Of a stretch of DNA of 64,000 bases, positions 27,299 through 38,174 are shown in pieces. Position numbers and translations under genes: made by a program. The notes under the pieces were generated by a model that was not told where the DNA came from, did not search any database, and saw nothing but the letters and a program-made list of their open reading frames with translations. Source of the stretch: Panagrolaimus kolymaensis (Eukaryota > Nematoda > Chromadorea > Rhabditida > Panagrolaimidae). How positions within the stretch are numbered: position 1 is the stretch's first letter; the number at the start of each line of letters is the position of its first letter. The DNA lies in the NCBI GenBank assembly GCA_028622995.1, contig JAJQJQ010000012.1, forward strand, positions 3,348,001 through 3,412,000, given 5' to 3'.

Positions 27299-27778
27299 TC
27301 ATTTGGCTCGATATTTTGCATTAAGATCTTCAGCTGATTTCTCAAGTTTGCCTGCAGCATCTCAAAGAAATCGAGAAAGATCTCCATCAAAAAATGAGAG
27401 CTGCTTCTTTGGGATCTTAAAATTTATTGGATGCAAAGTGGAAACATCAATTTCAACAAAACCAATATTTAAAAATTTAGGATTCACTTTGCCATTTGAA
27501 TCCGCAACAATTTTTAGCCTTTCAGAGAGATAAGAACCAGCTGATGAATATCGAACAATTGGAGCTGAAGAAATAGTCGTTATTGCAGCTGAAGATTCAT
27601 ACGATTGAAGTTTATGTTGCGACAGCAAAGCGGTAGTTGAATCAGAATTTAAAGATGATAAACTTCTTTCAATTGATAATCGAAAACTATTTAAAGATGA
27701 GTGTAAGAATGAAAGTTCATACTTGTTGGATATTTGATTGTTATTTTTGTATTTGTGATTTTTCTATGGCATAAAACT
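27299..27778 (-). pseudogene. Possible gene remnant abutting the satellite, unknown product
   Basis: On the minus strand a long open frame runs from about 27760 to an in-frame TGA at 27362-27364, then stays open for 20 more codons to a TGA at 27299-27301. The peptide has a Ser/Thr-rich first half (ALLSQHKLQSYESSAAITT) and a more structured second half (NPKFLNIGFVEIDVSTLHP, then FFDGDLSRFL). After the TGA it continues DAAGKLEKSAEDLNAKYRAK, which also reads like protein. A 40-bp intron (27731-27692 by phase; GTATGA donor, AAATAG acceptor) would fit near the 5' part, and no start codon is secure. The final stop codon lies on the satellite boundary. I do not recognise the family. Alternatives are a real gene ending at 27362, or a pseudogene truncated by the array. 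Confidence 0.35.
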
Positions 27779-27905
27779 AGCAATCTAAACATGTATAAAA
27801 TTTCTATTAGTTTCATAGCCATTTACGATCACTTATTAGTTGTTTGATTTACAAAATTCATTTAAACCATTTATTTACACACATATAATTTTCTTACAAA
27901 AATTA

Positions 27906-28208
27906 TTAAACAACAATCAAAACTTTCTTTTCTTTCTGCAATTCATTGAGACCATTATTGAGATTTGGGTTTCCAGGAACAACCAAATGTCTTCGACGAG
28001 TTCGTTCTGCGCGTGTTTTTGAAAGCTTCCAAAAAATAGCACCGTTCTTAAAATTGAAGAAACAACCAATCACAATTCCAATAGCAATAAAAGTTGAAGC
28101 AGCTGTGCTAAAAAAATAATGATGAAAACAATAAAATTAAAGAAAGCAATAAACAAAAATTTACAGTAAAAAAGGTGAAATTAACAAAGTTTGTGTTGAT
28201 TCGAGCAT
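27906..28208 (-). CDS. Small single-pass membrane or secreted protein, 81 aa
   Basis: A two-exon model: exon 1 is 28208-28165 and exon 2 is 28107-27906, with a 57-bp intron (donor CT|GTAAAT, acceptor TTTTTTTAG) that keeps phase. The product begins MLESTQTLLISPFLL and continues into a hydrophobic stretch TAASTFIAIGIVIGCFFNF. This is one membrane helix of about 25 residues or an uncleaved signal anchor. A strongly basic segment (KLSKTRAERTRRRH) and a short polar tail ending LQKEKKVLIVV follow. The arrangement suggests an N-out or N-in single-pass protein with a cytosolic basic tail by the positive-inside rule. It is divergent from the mut-7-like gene, with 270 bp between the two start codons. 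No family was recognised; support is the open frame, splice sites and residue composition. Confidence 0.6.
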
Positions 28209-28478
28209 TCTTTCTAATTTATATAGTTATTGGCTATGAAATATTTTTGTTTTTGATTCCTCTAACCGTTATTGAGTGAAGATGCATTTTAAATTTCCAA
28301 TGCAATAACGTGATTTCCAAAATTTTAACTGTGTTTCAGCACGAAAGCATACTGTTCATTCGCGCATTTTTGTTGTAAATTTTATAAACGAAAAACATAC
28401 AAAAAATTCATTTCATTTTTTTTCTCGATTGTGTTTGTTTCAAACAAATCAACTTCAAAAAACTTTATCATTGCAAGT
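28209..28478. promoter_or_regulatory. Divergent intergenic region between membrane-protein and mut-7-like genes
   Basis: A 270-bp AT-rich interval lies between two outward-facing start codons, so it must hold both promoters. It also carries one copy of a dispersed segment (gcattttaaatttccaatgc at 28284) that recurs at about 31970. No clear TATA or trans-splice acceptor was seen just upstream of the ATG at 28479. Confidence 0.5.
28254..28328 (+). repeat. Dispersed AT-rich repeat, copy 1
   Basis: About 75 bp beginning gattcctctaa and containing gcattttaaatttccaatgc then caataac and ccaaaatttta. The same order of blocks is found near 31929-32012, on the same strand, on the other side of the mut-7-like gene. 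Likely an old short interspersed element or a duplicated flank. Confidence 0.5.
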
Positions 28479-31400
28479 ATGCAGTATTTTCAAGAGAATA
28501 TTATCGAAATTATTGATAGCCATCCAGCAAATCTTGTGAATGCTGTTGATAAAATCATCATGGAAGTTTACAATAAAACTGAAGGCTGTCCACCAGATAT
28601 TTTACGTCAAAGAACTTTCGTCATGTGGGCTCTTGTCGATGTACTTCGTATTGATCCAACTCGTCGATCAAGTGTTAACAAGATTATGGAACAAATCGGC
28701 TACTGTTGTAACATAGTTCTCGAAATCAAAGGTGAAGAATACATCGCGGAATTAACGAAGATTCCATTTACTTGTGAAAAATTGACTGTAAGTTCTTTCG
28801 TTTATATATCATATCCTTTAACTCACTTTTAAATAATTTTAGGAAGAAACGCTGGCAATGATTCTCAAAGTTAAACCTAAAAAGTTTGTTCCTGCTATTC
28901 GTGCTTTGTTCAAAATCTCGGATGAAAACTCTGAAATGGCCAATACAATGAAGAAATATCTGAGGAATTTAATTCCCATTGTTCCAGAACTTGTTGTACC
29001 ATGGATTGAAGCGTTTGAACTTTATGAATTTAAAGATGCTTTTCTCACCGAATTAACCGTCTCGATTCTTCTCAATGGATGTGATATCAAAGCTTTACTT
29101 TTCCCTGATCCTAAAGATCGTCATCGGCAATGGGTTCAAAAAGTTGTTGAAATTCTTGATAAAACTTTGGATCAACGACCATATGCTCGCTCTCAACACA
29201 TTCAAGAACTCTATGGTAAATTCAATGACATCGATATTGGTAAAATTATTTTCAAATATGCTCAAGAAAGTAACTTAAACATGGTTTCTTCTTGTCCTAA
29301 TACTGTTTTAAAAAGGCGAATGCAAGATTTTGTCTATATTTTACGTCAAGGAACTACAGAAGATCGACAAAATTTAATGATTGTAAGTTTTGTCTTATCA
29401 TAATATATTTATACCAATGATATTTTTAGCAAATTATTAAAGAATTCGACCAACTTAATCCACGAGATGTCATACGAGCTTTAAGAATTTATGAATCCAA
29501 AGATCCATACGCTGGTATTGCTTTTGGTGAAATGTTTAGATTAACTCCACAAGAATTATGTAAAATCAACGCAAATTACAATGAAATATCTAATTGGGAT
29601 CGCGCAAAGATTGATGAAAAGACTACAGAATTAAAGCTTATTTTGGGTAATAGCAACTACATTGATACGTTGACTCTTGAAGATGGACAAATATATCTCA
29701 TCGACGATGCAACAAAATTCATGTTCGCTTTGAAAATGCTCCAAGAAGCTGATGTGGTCGCTTTTGATGTTGAAGCAGGTTATGTCTGTCAAAGTGTCGA
29801 TAGTAGGCCTAAGTATGTAATATTTTTTCTAATTGACATAATAATTGTTCATTTTTAGCGCTGATCTTATTCAAATGGCTATCAAAGACTGTGTTCTTCT
29901 CGTTGATATATTTTCTTTGAAGAAAGTAGTTTCTGAAGAACACTTCAAAATCTTTTTTGAACTCTTTTTTGATCCTAATTTAAAACGCATTGCTTTCGAT
30001 ATCAAATCTGATTTGAGCTTTCTTCGTCAAACGTTTCCATGGTTATCAGAATATTTCCATCTTCGACAACCCGCTGTTTATTGTTTGCAAACATTTGCCA
30101 AGATTGTAAGCTTATCTTTTATCCTTTTGTTCGTACATATGTATTTTAAATTTTAGGTGGCTAAAAATACAGAGTATCAAGAATATTTTCCTGCTATTAA
30201 CACTCCATCGTTAAGCCAAGTAGCCGAAAAATGGTTAAATAAACCGTTATCAAAAGATGAAAGAACTGGAAATTGGCAACTTCGTCCTTTGACAAAAGAG
30301 CAGATGGTAAGTTTATCTAAATTACATTTTGAAACACATTTAAAAAATTTATTACTTGTAACTTCTAATAACATTTTCTTATTCAGACTTATGCTGCTAT
30401 GGATGCAAAGTATACGCTTGAAGCCTTCACTTATGTCCATCGTGAACTGTAAGTATTAATTTTAACCATTCAAATGTTTAACAGATTTTAGTTTTTTAAT
30501 ATCTTCATTATTTTTAGAATCTCTCGTCATCTTGATTTAGATGAAATCAAATTTCTTCTCACGCCAAAAGATATTGATGTTAAAGGTGGCTCCAAAGGAA
30601 ACCCGACGAAAGAAACTATTCACCAAATCTTGGAAGTCGTTGGAAAAAAAGTGGAAGAAATGAATGCGAAGTTCCACAATCTCATATCTCCCGAACTTAT
30701 CACCATTGTTGTTGATTCTCCATTGCTTTCCCTTACGCCATTGCTACGACGTTTGGGATACAAAACATATGATCAACGGGATGAAGAAGGTGGTGAAAAA
30801 TATTCAAGAGTACAATGTGTTCAAAAACTTGCATCTTATTTACGTGATCGTTTGGCTGATGCAACAATTGGTCATTGTTTTCTTTTATGCGATTTAAAAG
30901 CTGCTCAAAAAGTTCGTTTTTTTTTAAAACTTTACTTTTTGTTTTAAACTAATAATAACTTTTTAGTTCGAAACTGAAGCTGATATTGGCGGTGCTACGA
31001 TTATTAAAGCACCTTTAATTCAACTTGAAAGCAGTACTATTTGCATGATTATGGATGAAACTCAAAGTATTGTTGATCTCTCAGATGTCTTGAATCGATG
31101 CATTGGATGTTCTAAGACGACTTCATGTTTGAAAGTTGCTGCAAATGTTTACCGAGCTGTTTATATTCATTATGCTTATGTTAAACAATTCATTCACAAA
31201 CTCAAGCTTACCAAAGATAACTATGATGAAATTCTTGAAAACTTAAAAGAATCAAAAGTAATTGAAGTTGAAGGTGATTGGTTTTATTTTGGAGTTGATA
31301 ATGGCAGACTTGCCTTCGCATTGTAAGTTTACAGTTTCCTTTTAAACTCTTTACATTGATATTTTATTTTCAGGGACGATCAAATTCAATGTAAAGTTAG

Positions 31401-31524
31401 TATGAAGGGCGAAGAGCCATATGAAAAAGAAGGCAAATACAAATGTGGTACTGGTATCTTCAACACTCTTGCCGATAAAGAAGAGGATGTCAATTTTTGT
31501 TATAAATGTTGTGCTTTCTTTTAA
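28479..31524 (+). CDS. mut-7: MUT-7-like 3'-5' exonuclease (DEDDy family), 863 aa
   Basis: Nine exons join in phase: 28479-28787, 28843-29382, 29430-29812, 29859-30105, 30157-30306, 30387-30448, 30518-30911, 30967-31322 and 31374-31524. The first 380 or so residues are helical. An RNase D-like domain follows with all three exo motifs: VVAFDVEA (Asp-x-Glu), LKRIAFDIKSDLSFL (Asp), and TYAAMDAKYTLEAF (Tyr-x3-Asp). The C-terminal part opens with ITIVVDSPLLSLTPLLRRLGY, which fits the Mut7-C domain, and carries LNRCIGC and YKCGTG/CYKCC cysteine pairs. In Caenorhabditis elegans MUT-7 acts in transposon silencing and RNAi within mutator foci; the vertebrate relative is EXD3. The length is close to that of the worm protein. 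The intron before FETEAD uses a GTTCGT donor. The catalytic residues look intact, so it should be active. Orthology rather than paralogy is inferred. Confidence 0.85.
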
Positions 31525-32533
31525 ACTTATTTTGTGTTTAATTAAATTATAAATTTGTTTTCTTTTATTTTGTGTATCATTGATAATGTTTTTGTTGTTT
31601 ACTTGAGAATGTAACAAGAGAGTTAGAGATTGGTTTTGTTGTAAACATCGCACATGTTAACTTTAAGTAATTTTTACATAAAGTTGGTTGGAATAAGTTA
31701 TGCAATGTTACAACCTTTCCCATGCAAACACACTTACTTTCATGTACTCAACAATAGCGATATTAATCCAACCATTTCCACTTTTTGTCATTAAAAGCTT
31801 CAAATGTGTCGATCGCGTTTTTTTCCTTCTCATTCAAAATTGTGTCTCCAGCCAATTATCAAAATGAAGTAAAAGTTTGCATTGGAAAAACGAATTAAAA
31901 TTTTTTTGATTATTCCCTTTTTTGCTGTTTTTGATTACTCTAAACTTATAAAATTATTGAATGGAATTGCATTTTAAATTTCCATTGCAATAACATAATA
32001 ACCAAAATTTTATTAAATTATAAAGTAATTTTTTTTTCTTACCATCTGTTTATGGGTTTTTTTTCTTGGTGGTATGTTTCTAATTTAATATGGAAGAAGA
32101 AATTTGTGCATTAATGGTGGTGGCAGCTTTTTACTTTAATCTTTCGCTTCCTTTTCCGACTTAAAAAAAAGAAGGAAGCTTTTTTTTAAAATCATTGAGC
32201 TCAAACTTCAACCATTTTTATTTTGGCTTTTTGTATTTCCGTGCTTTTTTAAAAGTACAATATTTTACTTTTTATAATAACAATAACTCGAGATTCCTAA
32301 AAATATACTAGAAAACCTTTAAAAATGATACAATTACATTTTTATAACTCTTAATGTCACAGCTATCTTTTGTCTCATTGTATTTTTTATTATTGTTTAT
32401 ATTGAAATTGCGACATTTCAAGAATTGCCAAACAACAATTTCGATAATAGCATATTTTTTAAAATAAATACTTTTAGATTCGCTCTATTTTTCCAAAACA
32501 TTGAGAGCATTCAGAAAATTTTAAAGACCAATA
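31525..32533. other. Intergenic, 3' flank of mut-7-like gene and chemoreceptor promoter
   Basis: About 1 kb of AT-rich DNA with long T runs. It contains a second copy of the dispersed repeat at about 31929-32012. I saw no coding exon that joins in phase to the chemoreceptor start at 32534 and no RNA gene. Confidence 0.5.
31929..32012 (+). repeat. Dispersed AT-rich repeat, copy 2
   Basis: Matches the segment at 28254-28328: gattactctaa, then gcattttaaatttccattgc, then caataac and ccaaaatttta in the same order, with a small insertion (ttataaaatta) near its start. Both copies are on the plus strand. Confidence 0.5.
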
Positions 32534-33710
32534 ATGCCGCCATCAGTTTTACAAATATTTTGGATGTCTGCAATAATTCCCTTTTGGCTATTCCATATTT
32601 CGGTAATAATATTTTTAATAAATAAAATGTTATTTTCTTCACCCCATAAACAGCATAAAAATATTTATCAATCAATCTTTTTTAAACTTTATTTAATGAT
32701 TTCTTTTTATGATTGCATTGTCGAAGTTAATATGTTTTTTGGACTTCGATTTCATTTATTTGATTTTATAAAATCCACGTATTTGGGGTTTTCATTTATT
32801 TCTTCATTTTTATATTTGAATTCTGCGTATATTTTATATTCCCAATGTTTTTTACATTTTGGAATTGCTATTAATCGACTTTGGGCAATTTGGATGGCAG
32901 CGAAAATAAATTCGAATTACAAGTTTTTAACAAAATTTGGTGGAAAATTTATTTATTTTATCCCGTTTTTGGCTTTGCCTCTTTTAATTCCACGGTTTTC
33001 AAAGGAAGCAAAATATTATATTGGAATTAATGGCGAACTTGGTTTACGTTATTTAGATTCAAATGTTCAAGCTGTGAGTTTTTTTTGGCTTAGATTGTTT
33101 GAAAAATAAGCAAGGATGCAATTACAGTATCAATCATCATGTACCATATTAGTGGTAACTATTACGGCACTTTTATCATTTATGTTTGAAATGATTACAC
33201 TTTTTAAATATCATTTAATTATGAAAAGTGAAAGTATAATTAATAGAGAAATGCGTCAAGAGCTTCGACTACTTGGTAAGTCTTATGTTCATAATTCCTT
33301 ATTTTTCTAATCGATAAAAAAAATTTAACTACGAAAAATTTGATCTAATCCAAAATTTGTAAGGCCCAATTTTAGCCCAAGCTCTCATAGTTCTTGTGAT
33401 TCAACTTCTTATGGCAACATGTCAATTTTTTGTTTATCTTTCAAATGTTTTTGAAAATCCAACGATTATGCAAATTGCTTTTCAACATTTTGTTTGGATT
33501 GATGACCTCTTGAATTTATCAGGTCCAATTGCTTTATTCATTGTTAGTAAAGCTGCAAGGAAAGATTATTTAACGTTTTGGACTGGTGGCAAACTTGGAA
33601 ACAACATTGTTTTAACTTCACAACAAAAAAGTTTTACCAGCCATCATCCAAATATGAAAAGAAATACGATAGGACCCAAAAATTCAAAATTGAAGCGTTC
33701 ATCAACGTAA
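32534..33710 (+). CDS. Serpentine seven-transmembrane chemoreceptor, 340 aa
   Basis: Three exons (32534-33073, 33128-33275, 33376-33710) join in phase. The protein is hydrophobic with about seven helices: an opening segment IFWMSAIIPFWLFHISVIIF, then FKLYLMISFYDCIVEV, LGFSFISSFLYLNSAYILYS, FIYFIPFLALPLLI, ILVVTITALLSFMFEMITLF, LIVLVIQLLMATCQFFVYL and LNLSGPIALFIVSKAARKDY. The FGIAINRLWAIW stretch after helix 3 and the SKAARKDY end of helix 7 match nematode chemoreceptors of the SRG superfamily (srg, sru and srv type). The exact family is uncertain. These receptors sit in sensory cilia and couple to G proteins. The tail is Ser/Lys-rich, as expected for a cytosolic C-terminus. The length is normal for the family. 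Confidence 0.8.
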
Positions 33711-35228
33711 AAATAAAAAATAAAATTTTTTGGTCAAGTAATAAAAAAATATTTTCCTAATATTTTCCTTTCTAGTAATTTATGTTGTGCGTTCGTGCGT
33801 CCGTGTTTCAATGCAAATTTTCTATTTTCTATCAAGCAAAAGAAAAAAAGAATGAAACAAAAATTGTAAAAATTTGCATAAACATGAATGAATAAAAAGA
33901 CGCTTGCGTTTGCATTTTATAAAAATGGAGTGGCGTTGAGTGGTGATTGTCGTCTTTTTTGGAAAATTTAGTACCAATATCAGTGGAGGATCCAATGTTA
34001 CAAGATACAAATTTAATATGAAATTATTTCACGGGAACGAGTAACTCATGCAAGGGACTATTAACAAATGTCAAAGTCAGACATTTAAAAAAGTTGGAGT
34101 TAATTTGAGGAAGGATTTAGCTAATCATGGTCAAATAAATGTATGAAGCATGTTCAAGAGTAAAGTGGTGGTTAGCATTGAAAGAATACTTAGAGAAATA
34201 AAAATTCGATAAGAAAGTTAAAAATTTTGCTCTAAAATTTCAAAATTTCTTAACAAAATTACTTAAAAAATTATTGTAGCTTGAAATTGGGTTTTAATAT
34301 ATTTCTTTAAAAATAAATTTAATATATGATTTGCAAAAAAAATTTGTAATCAAATACATTTTTTTTTCTCTCAATTTTCTCTCATTCAATAGCGTAACAA
34401 CGTAGGTTTTTTTGTTGTTTGCTTGTGTGTAAGATAGACAACAACAGACTCAAAACAAAAACAAAAGCTTCTATGATCTCGCGATGTGGCGGTGATCACC
34501 ACCACCAATTGGCAAAAAAAGAAAATAATTTTTAAAATGTCACAAATTTGTCTTAAATAAATTATTATAAAAAAAAAGACGAGGGAGCAATTGTTAGCGT
34601 AATTTTCATCGATCAATCCTTTTTTTCTTTTTCAACTCATTGGTCATTATCATCATTATGAATAAGCAGCTTACATCATTTTTTTCGACTTGCTTTGAAA
34701 GCTTTTTATCAAGATTTCATAAATAAATTATGAAACATAAATTCGGTGACTAAAATTTTGAAATATTCATGCTTTGAAATAGTTAAACCCTTTCTTGTAT
34801 CTTTTTGTGTAAAAATTTTATTTATTGTTATTACATGTGTTGTGAATCATAACTAAACGTCCTTTCGGCTGTGACATTTTTTATTCGATACTAATATAAT
34901 GAAAAGTATTGCATTTCTTTCCCTTTTTTTGAACCTTCTATCTAAATGCCAACATTCTTTGTTCAAAGGACACCTTTAACAACGAAACAATCATTTTTTC
35001 CCATATTTTTTATTCCAAAGATTTTTGTTCTATTTTCATTATTTTTTGTCCTAAAGTTTTCAATGATGGATATTCTTTGTCTAAAATCCAAAACATCGTG
35101 AAAAAAATTACTTTTTTTCAGCCAATCGATTCTTTGACCATTTCTCTTTTCCATTTTTCCACTGTTGAATCATGCTTATAAAAAATAGCTGCTGCCTACT
35201 GCCACAAAATTAATTAAGCAAGCCCGCC
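33711..35228. other. Intergenic region upstream of the ADAMTS-like gene
   Basis: About 1.5 kb of AT-rich sequence with A/T homopolymers and no exon I can join to either neighbour. A 63-codon minus-strand frame at 34963-35154 is open but has no splice partner or recognisable motif. A tataaaaa motif lies about 50 bp before the ADAMTS-like ATG and could serve as its TATA element. Confidence 0.45.
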
Positions 35229-37088
35229 ATGCTTAAAGCTGTCATCTGTTTTTTAATTGCAAGTAGTATATTATTTTTTGTGATGGTGAAAGAAAGTTCA
35301 GCAAATGCAATATTTGAACAAAAAAGAATTTTTGGTGGAACTCGATTTTCAAAAATTATGGTATTTGATAATTTAACTCTCTCCCTTGAAGGTGTATTTT
35401 CTCATACACTAATAAAAGCACAAATGGATGCAAAATTGGAAAAAGAAATAGCAGAAAGAAATGATAAAGGTGGATTTAAAATGGATTTGCTTATGGCTGG
35501 AGATCATAGTATTTTTGAAGCATTTTTACAAATTCAACAAAGCTCACGAGAAAATGCTCATTTTGCTGTTCAAGCATATTTGGAAGCAATTTTTGATCAA
35601 ATGAAAGCAATATATTCGCAACAATTATTTTTTGGTAAACATCAATTGGATTTAAGATTGGCAGGGGTGTTAGTAATTGAAAATGAAGATGACTGCCCTT
35701 TAAAGCATACACTTTTTGGTGATTATGATAATACAACGGATACAACAGAGTAATCGTTTTGATACAAGTTTAACCCTATTTTCTAAACTACCATAAATCA
35801 CAAAATTTATAATATGTGGTCAAAATTTAAAAGTTTCTTACTTTATTAAATTTTAGTCTCACTCTTTCACTTGATGCATTACGGGTTATTGGAGCTCTTT
35901 CAAGTTGGAGAAAGTTGCATTTAGATGTTCTTCCGCGACATGATCATATTATATTTCTTACCAAATTCGATTTACTTTCTTCAAATGGAGTTTCAGCAAC
36001 TCAAGGAATGGGATTTGTTGGGAAGATGTGTGATCCAGAAGAATCTATTAGTGTTGTAGAAGATATCGGAGCTTTAACAACCGCTGCCATCGCATCTCAT
36101 GAGCTTGGACATTCCTTGGGAGCATTTCATGACGGTGAAATGGATAAAACTTGTTCACCTCGTTGGAATTTTCTTATGGCGCCATCGGCTTCAACATCGA
36201 CGAACGGAATATTATTTGAAAATGGGTTTAAATTAAGTGAATGTTCGTTAAAATCAATTGAAAGATTTATGGAAAGTTTGGATTCCGCGTGCCTCACAGC
36301 AAAGCCTTTGACGCTGGAGAAAAAAAGAGCGTTGTTACATCGAAGTCCATACACTCAGGAAACAACTCGTAAACTATGGCCCGGTGAACAGTTTGGTGCT
36401 AGTCGACAATGTCAAATTGCTTTTGCTCCACATTATGGTGAATGCCTAGTATGCTTTTATAATGAGTATTAGACCCTGTAAATATTATTTTTAATTTTAA
36501 GCTTAAACAATATAAAGATTTAAATCCAGATTCATGCCGAAGACTGTGGTGCAAAAATAGATTAGAGAATCGATTTGCTCCGTGTGAAACAAAATCTTAT
36601 TTACCTTTAATGGATGGAACTGAATGTGGATTAGGAAAGGTTAGTTGAGGCTAAAAAAAGAAAAGATAATGGCAGTTTTTTTTTCAGTGGTGTTTACGAG
36701 GAAAGTGTGTAAAGAATGAATTTTATGACCCCGATCAAGGTTCGTAATAGCTTTTAGAATATTTTCAAAAAATTTTGAGATGATCAAAACAGTTTTAAGC
36801 TCGAATAACCTCTGATATGATTTTTCAGAATGTCAAGATCTCAATGAAATTTATTGTCGACAAAGATATTCCCCCGCCATCATGAAAGTATATTGTATTC
36901 GAAAATCCTTTGCAGAAATTTGTTGTCGTCAATGCAAAAAATATAATCATTATTTAATAGAGAAATATCGAAATGCAGAAAAAAAATTTAAAAAACAAAA
37001 AATTCCTCCAAGAAATATGTTTCAAAAGCCCGTTGAAGATTTAGGAATTAAAGATATTTCATTCAATTCCACGGATATCGATTATTAG
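35229..37088 (+). CDS. Secreted ADAMTS metalloprotease, MIG-17-like, 520 aa
   Basis: Five exons join in phase: 35229-35749, 35857-36448, 36502-36639, 36688-36739 and 36829-37088. A signal peptide (residues 1-26) is followed by a short pro-region and a reprolysin domain from about residue 85 (KMDLLMAGDHS). The zinc site HELGHSLGAFHD has His 255, Glu 256, His 259 and His 265, with a Met-turn at NFLMAP. Next come an ADAMTS disintegrin-like/Cys-rich part (YGECL, RRLWCKNR, DGTECGLGKWCLRGKC) and a C-terminal PLAC-type Cys cluster (ECQDLNEIYC to CCRQC). No thrombospondin repeats are present. This domain order matches nematode MIG-17, which remodels basement membrane during gonad migration; orthology is inferred. 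The pro-region is unusually short, about 55 residues, and I see no clear furin site. A polyadenylation signal aataaa lies at 37147. Confidence 0.83.
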
Positions 37089-37561
37089 TAATTTTATAAT
37101 ATTTTAACTAAAAAGTCTTTCAAAAAACGCTGTTGATTTTTTTAATAATAAAAGCAAGTTTTAATATATATAAAAAATTATGGCAGCAAGAACGTGGATG
37201 TTGGAATTGAAAACCAGAAAACAAAGGATCATGAATTGTATCGCTTATTTCTTTGAGTTCTTACATTTAGGAAAATTGATAAAAGCAAAATGTAAAAATT
37301 TAACATCTTTATAATTAACTAAACACATTATACCTCTATTTTGTTTATTCATTCCATCCTAACTAAAACCACCTTTTTTAAATGCTAAAAAGCTTAACAA
37401 ATATTATTTCTTCAATCAATAATACATTAAAGGTGATAAGAAAATGTTGTCGCGTACATACATAAAATAAAACGTCAGTTTTGCTTTTCAAATATTTTTG
37501 TTTTTTAAGTTTACGCGAGGTTGTTTTTTTGCTTTTTTGCAGTTAAAAATATTACATAATA
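37089..37561. other. Intergenic region between the ADAMTS-like and granulin-like genes
   Basis: About 470 bp, AT-rich. It holds the aataaa signal of the ADAMTS-like gene (37147-37152). Just upstream of the next ATG is a pyrimidine-rich acceptor (gcttttttgcag, ending at 37542). That could be a 5' UTR intron end or a spliced-leader trans-splice site 19 nt before the start codon. Confidence 0.45.
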
Positions 37562-37968
37562 ATGTCATCAAAGCTTTTAATATTTTTCATACTTTTAATT
37601 TCTTTATTTTTAACATCCTATGGTAATGCTTAATTAATTCAGAATTTAAAAAAAATAACTAAAATTTTCTTTAGGCGAAGATGTTAATATTTGCGACGCT
37701 AATTATAAATGCGAAGTTTATCAAACTTGTTGTCATTTTGGTGATGGAAATTACGGTACGTATGATTTTGAAATATCCATAAAAGATTTAAGTTTTTTTT
37801 ATTGATATTTAAGGTTGTTGCCCTTATGCATATGCAAACTGTTGCCAAGGTTAGTTGATGTCACAAACATCGTTTGTAAATGTGAGAATTTTAGGAGTAA
37901 ATGCTTGCTGCCAGTCTGGATTTTCCTGTCAAAGTAATGGCACCGGATGCGTTCGAATGGAAGTTTAA
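37562..37968 (+). CDS. Secreted single-domain granulin-like peptide, 83 aa
   Basis: Four small exons (37562-37622, 37675-37755, 37814-37849, 37895-37968) join in phase, all three introns being phase 1. Residues 1-21 are a signal peptide (MSSKLLIFFILLISLFLTSYG). The mature part has the granulin-type arrangement of Cys and Cys-Cys pairs: CDANYKCEVYQTCC, GCCPYAYANCC, NACCQSGFSCQ and a final GTGC. Granulins are secreted growth-factor-like modules, normally with six Cys-Cys or Cys pairs in about 60 residues, and this protein is a single module. The closest relative seen is the minus-strand gene at 46601-47107, which has the same exon phases and an identical 36-nt third exon length. An aataaa signal is at 38110. 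Function is inferred; antimicrobial or signalling roles cannot be separated. Confidence 0.8.
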
Positions 37969-38174
37969 TTGGTCATCAGACTTGTAAAAATTCATCACTG
38001 TTGTTTTATAATATCCTCCAATTTTCTTTTTTTTTCGCCAAAAATTACAATATTTAAACTTTTTCAAGCTTCTCATTTTTTGTATAAAAATTTTGCATTT
38101 TTTTTTTCTAATAAAATTTTGTTTTCAAACATTTTTTCTCTCAACACTAATCCATTTTGTTATCAAAAAATCAA

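Noticed and set aside
27303..27533. Plus-strand 76-codon frame
   Set aside because: It is antisense to the more protein-like minus-strand frame, and its start region comes from the satellite edge.
34963..35154. Minus-strand 63-codon frame
   Set aside because: No homology recognised, no splice partner, and codon use is compatible with chance in AT-rich DNA.
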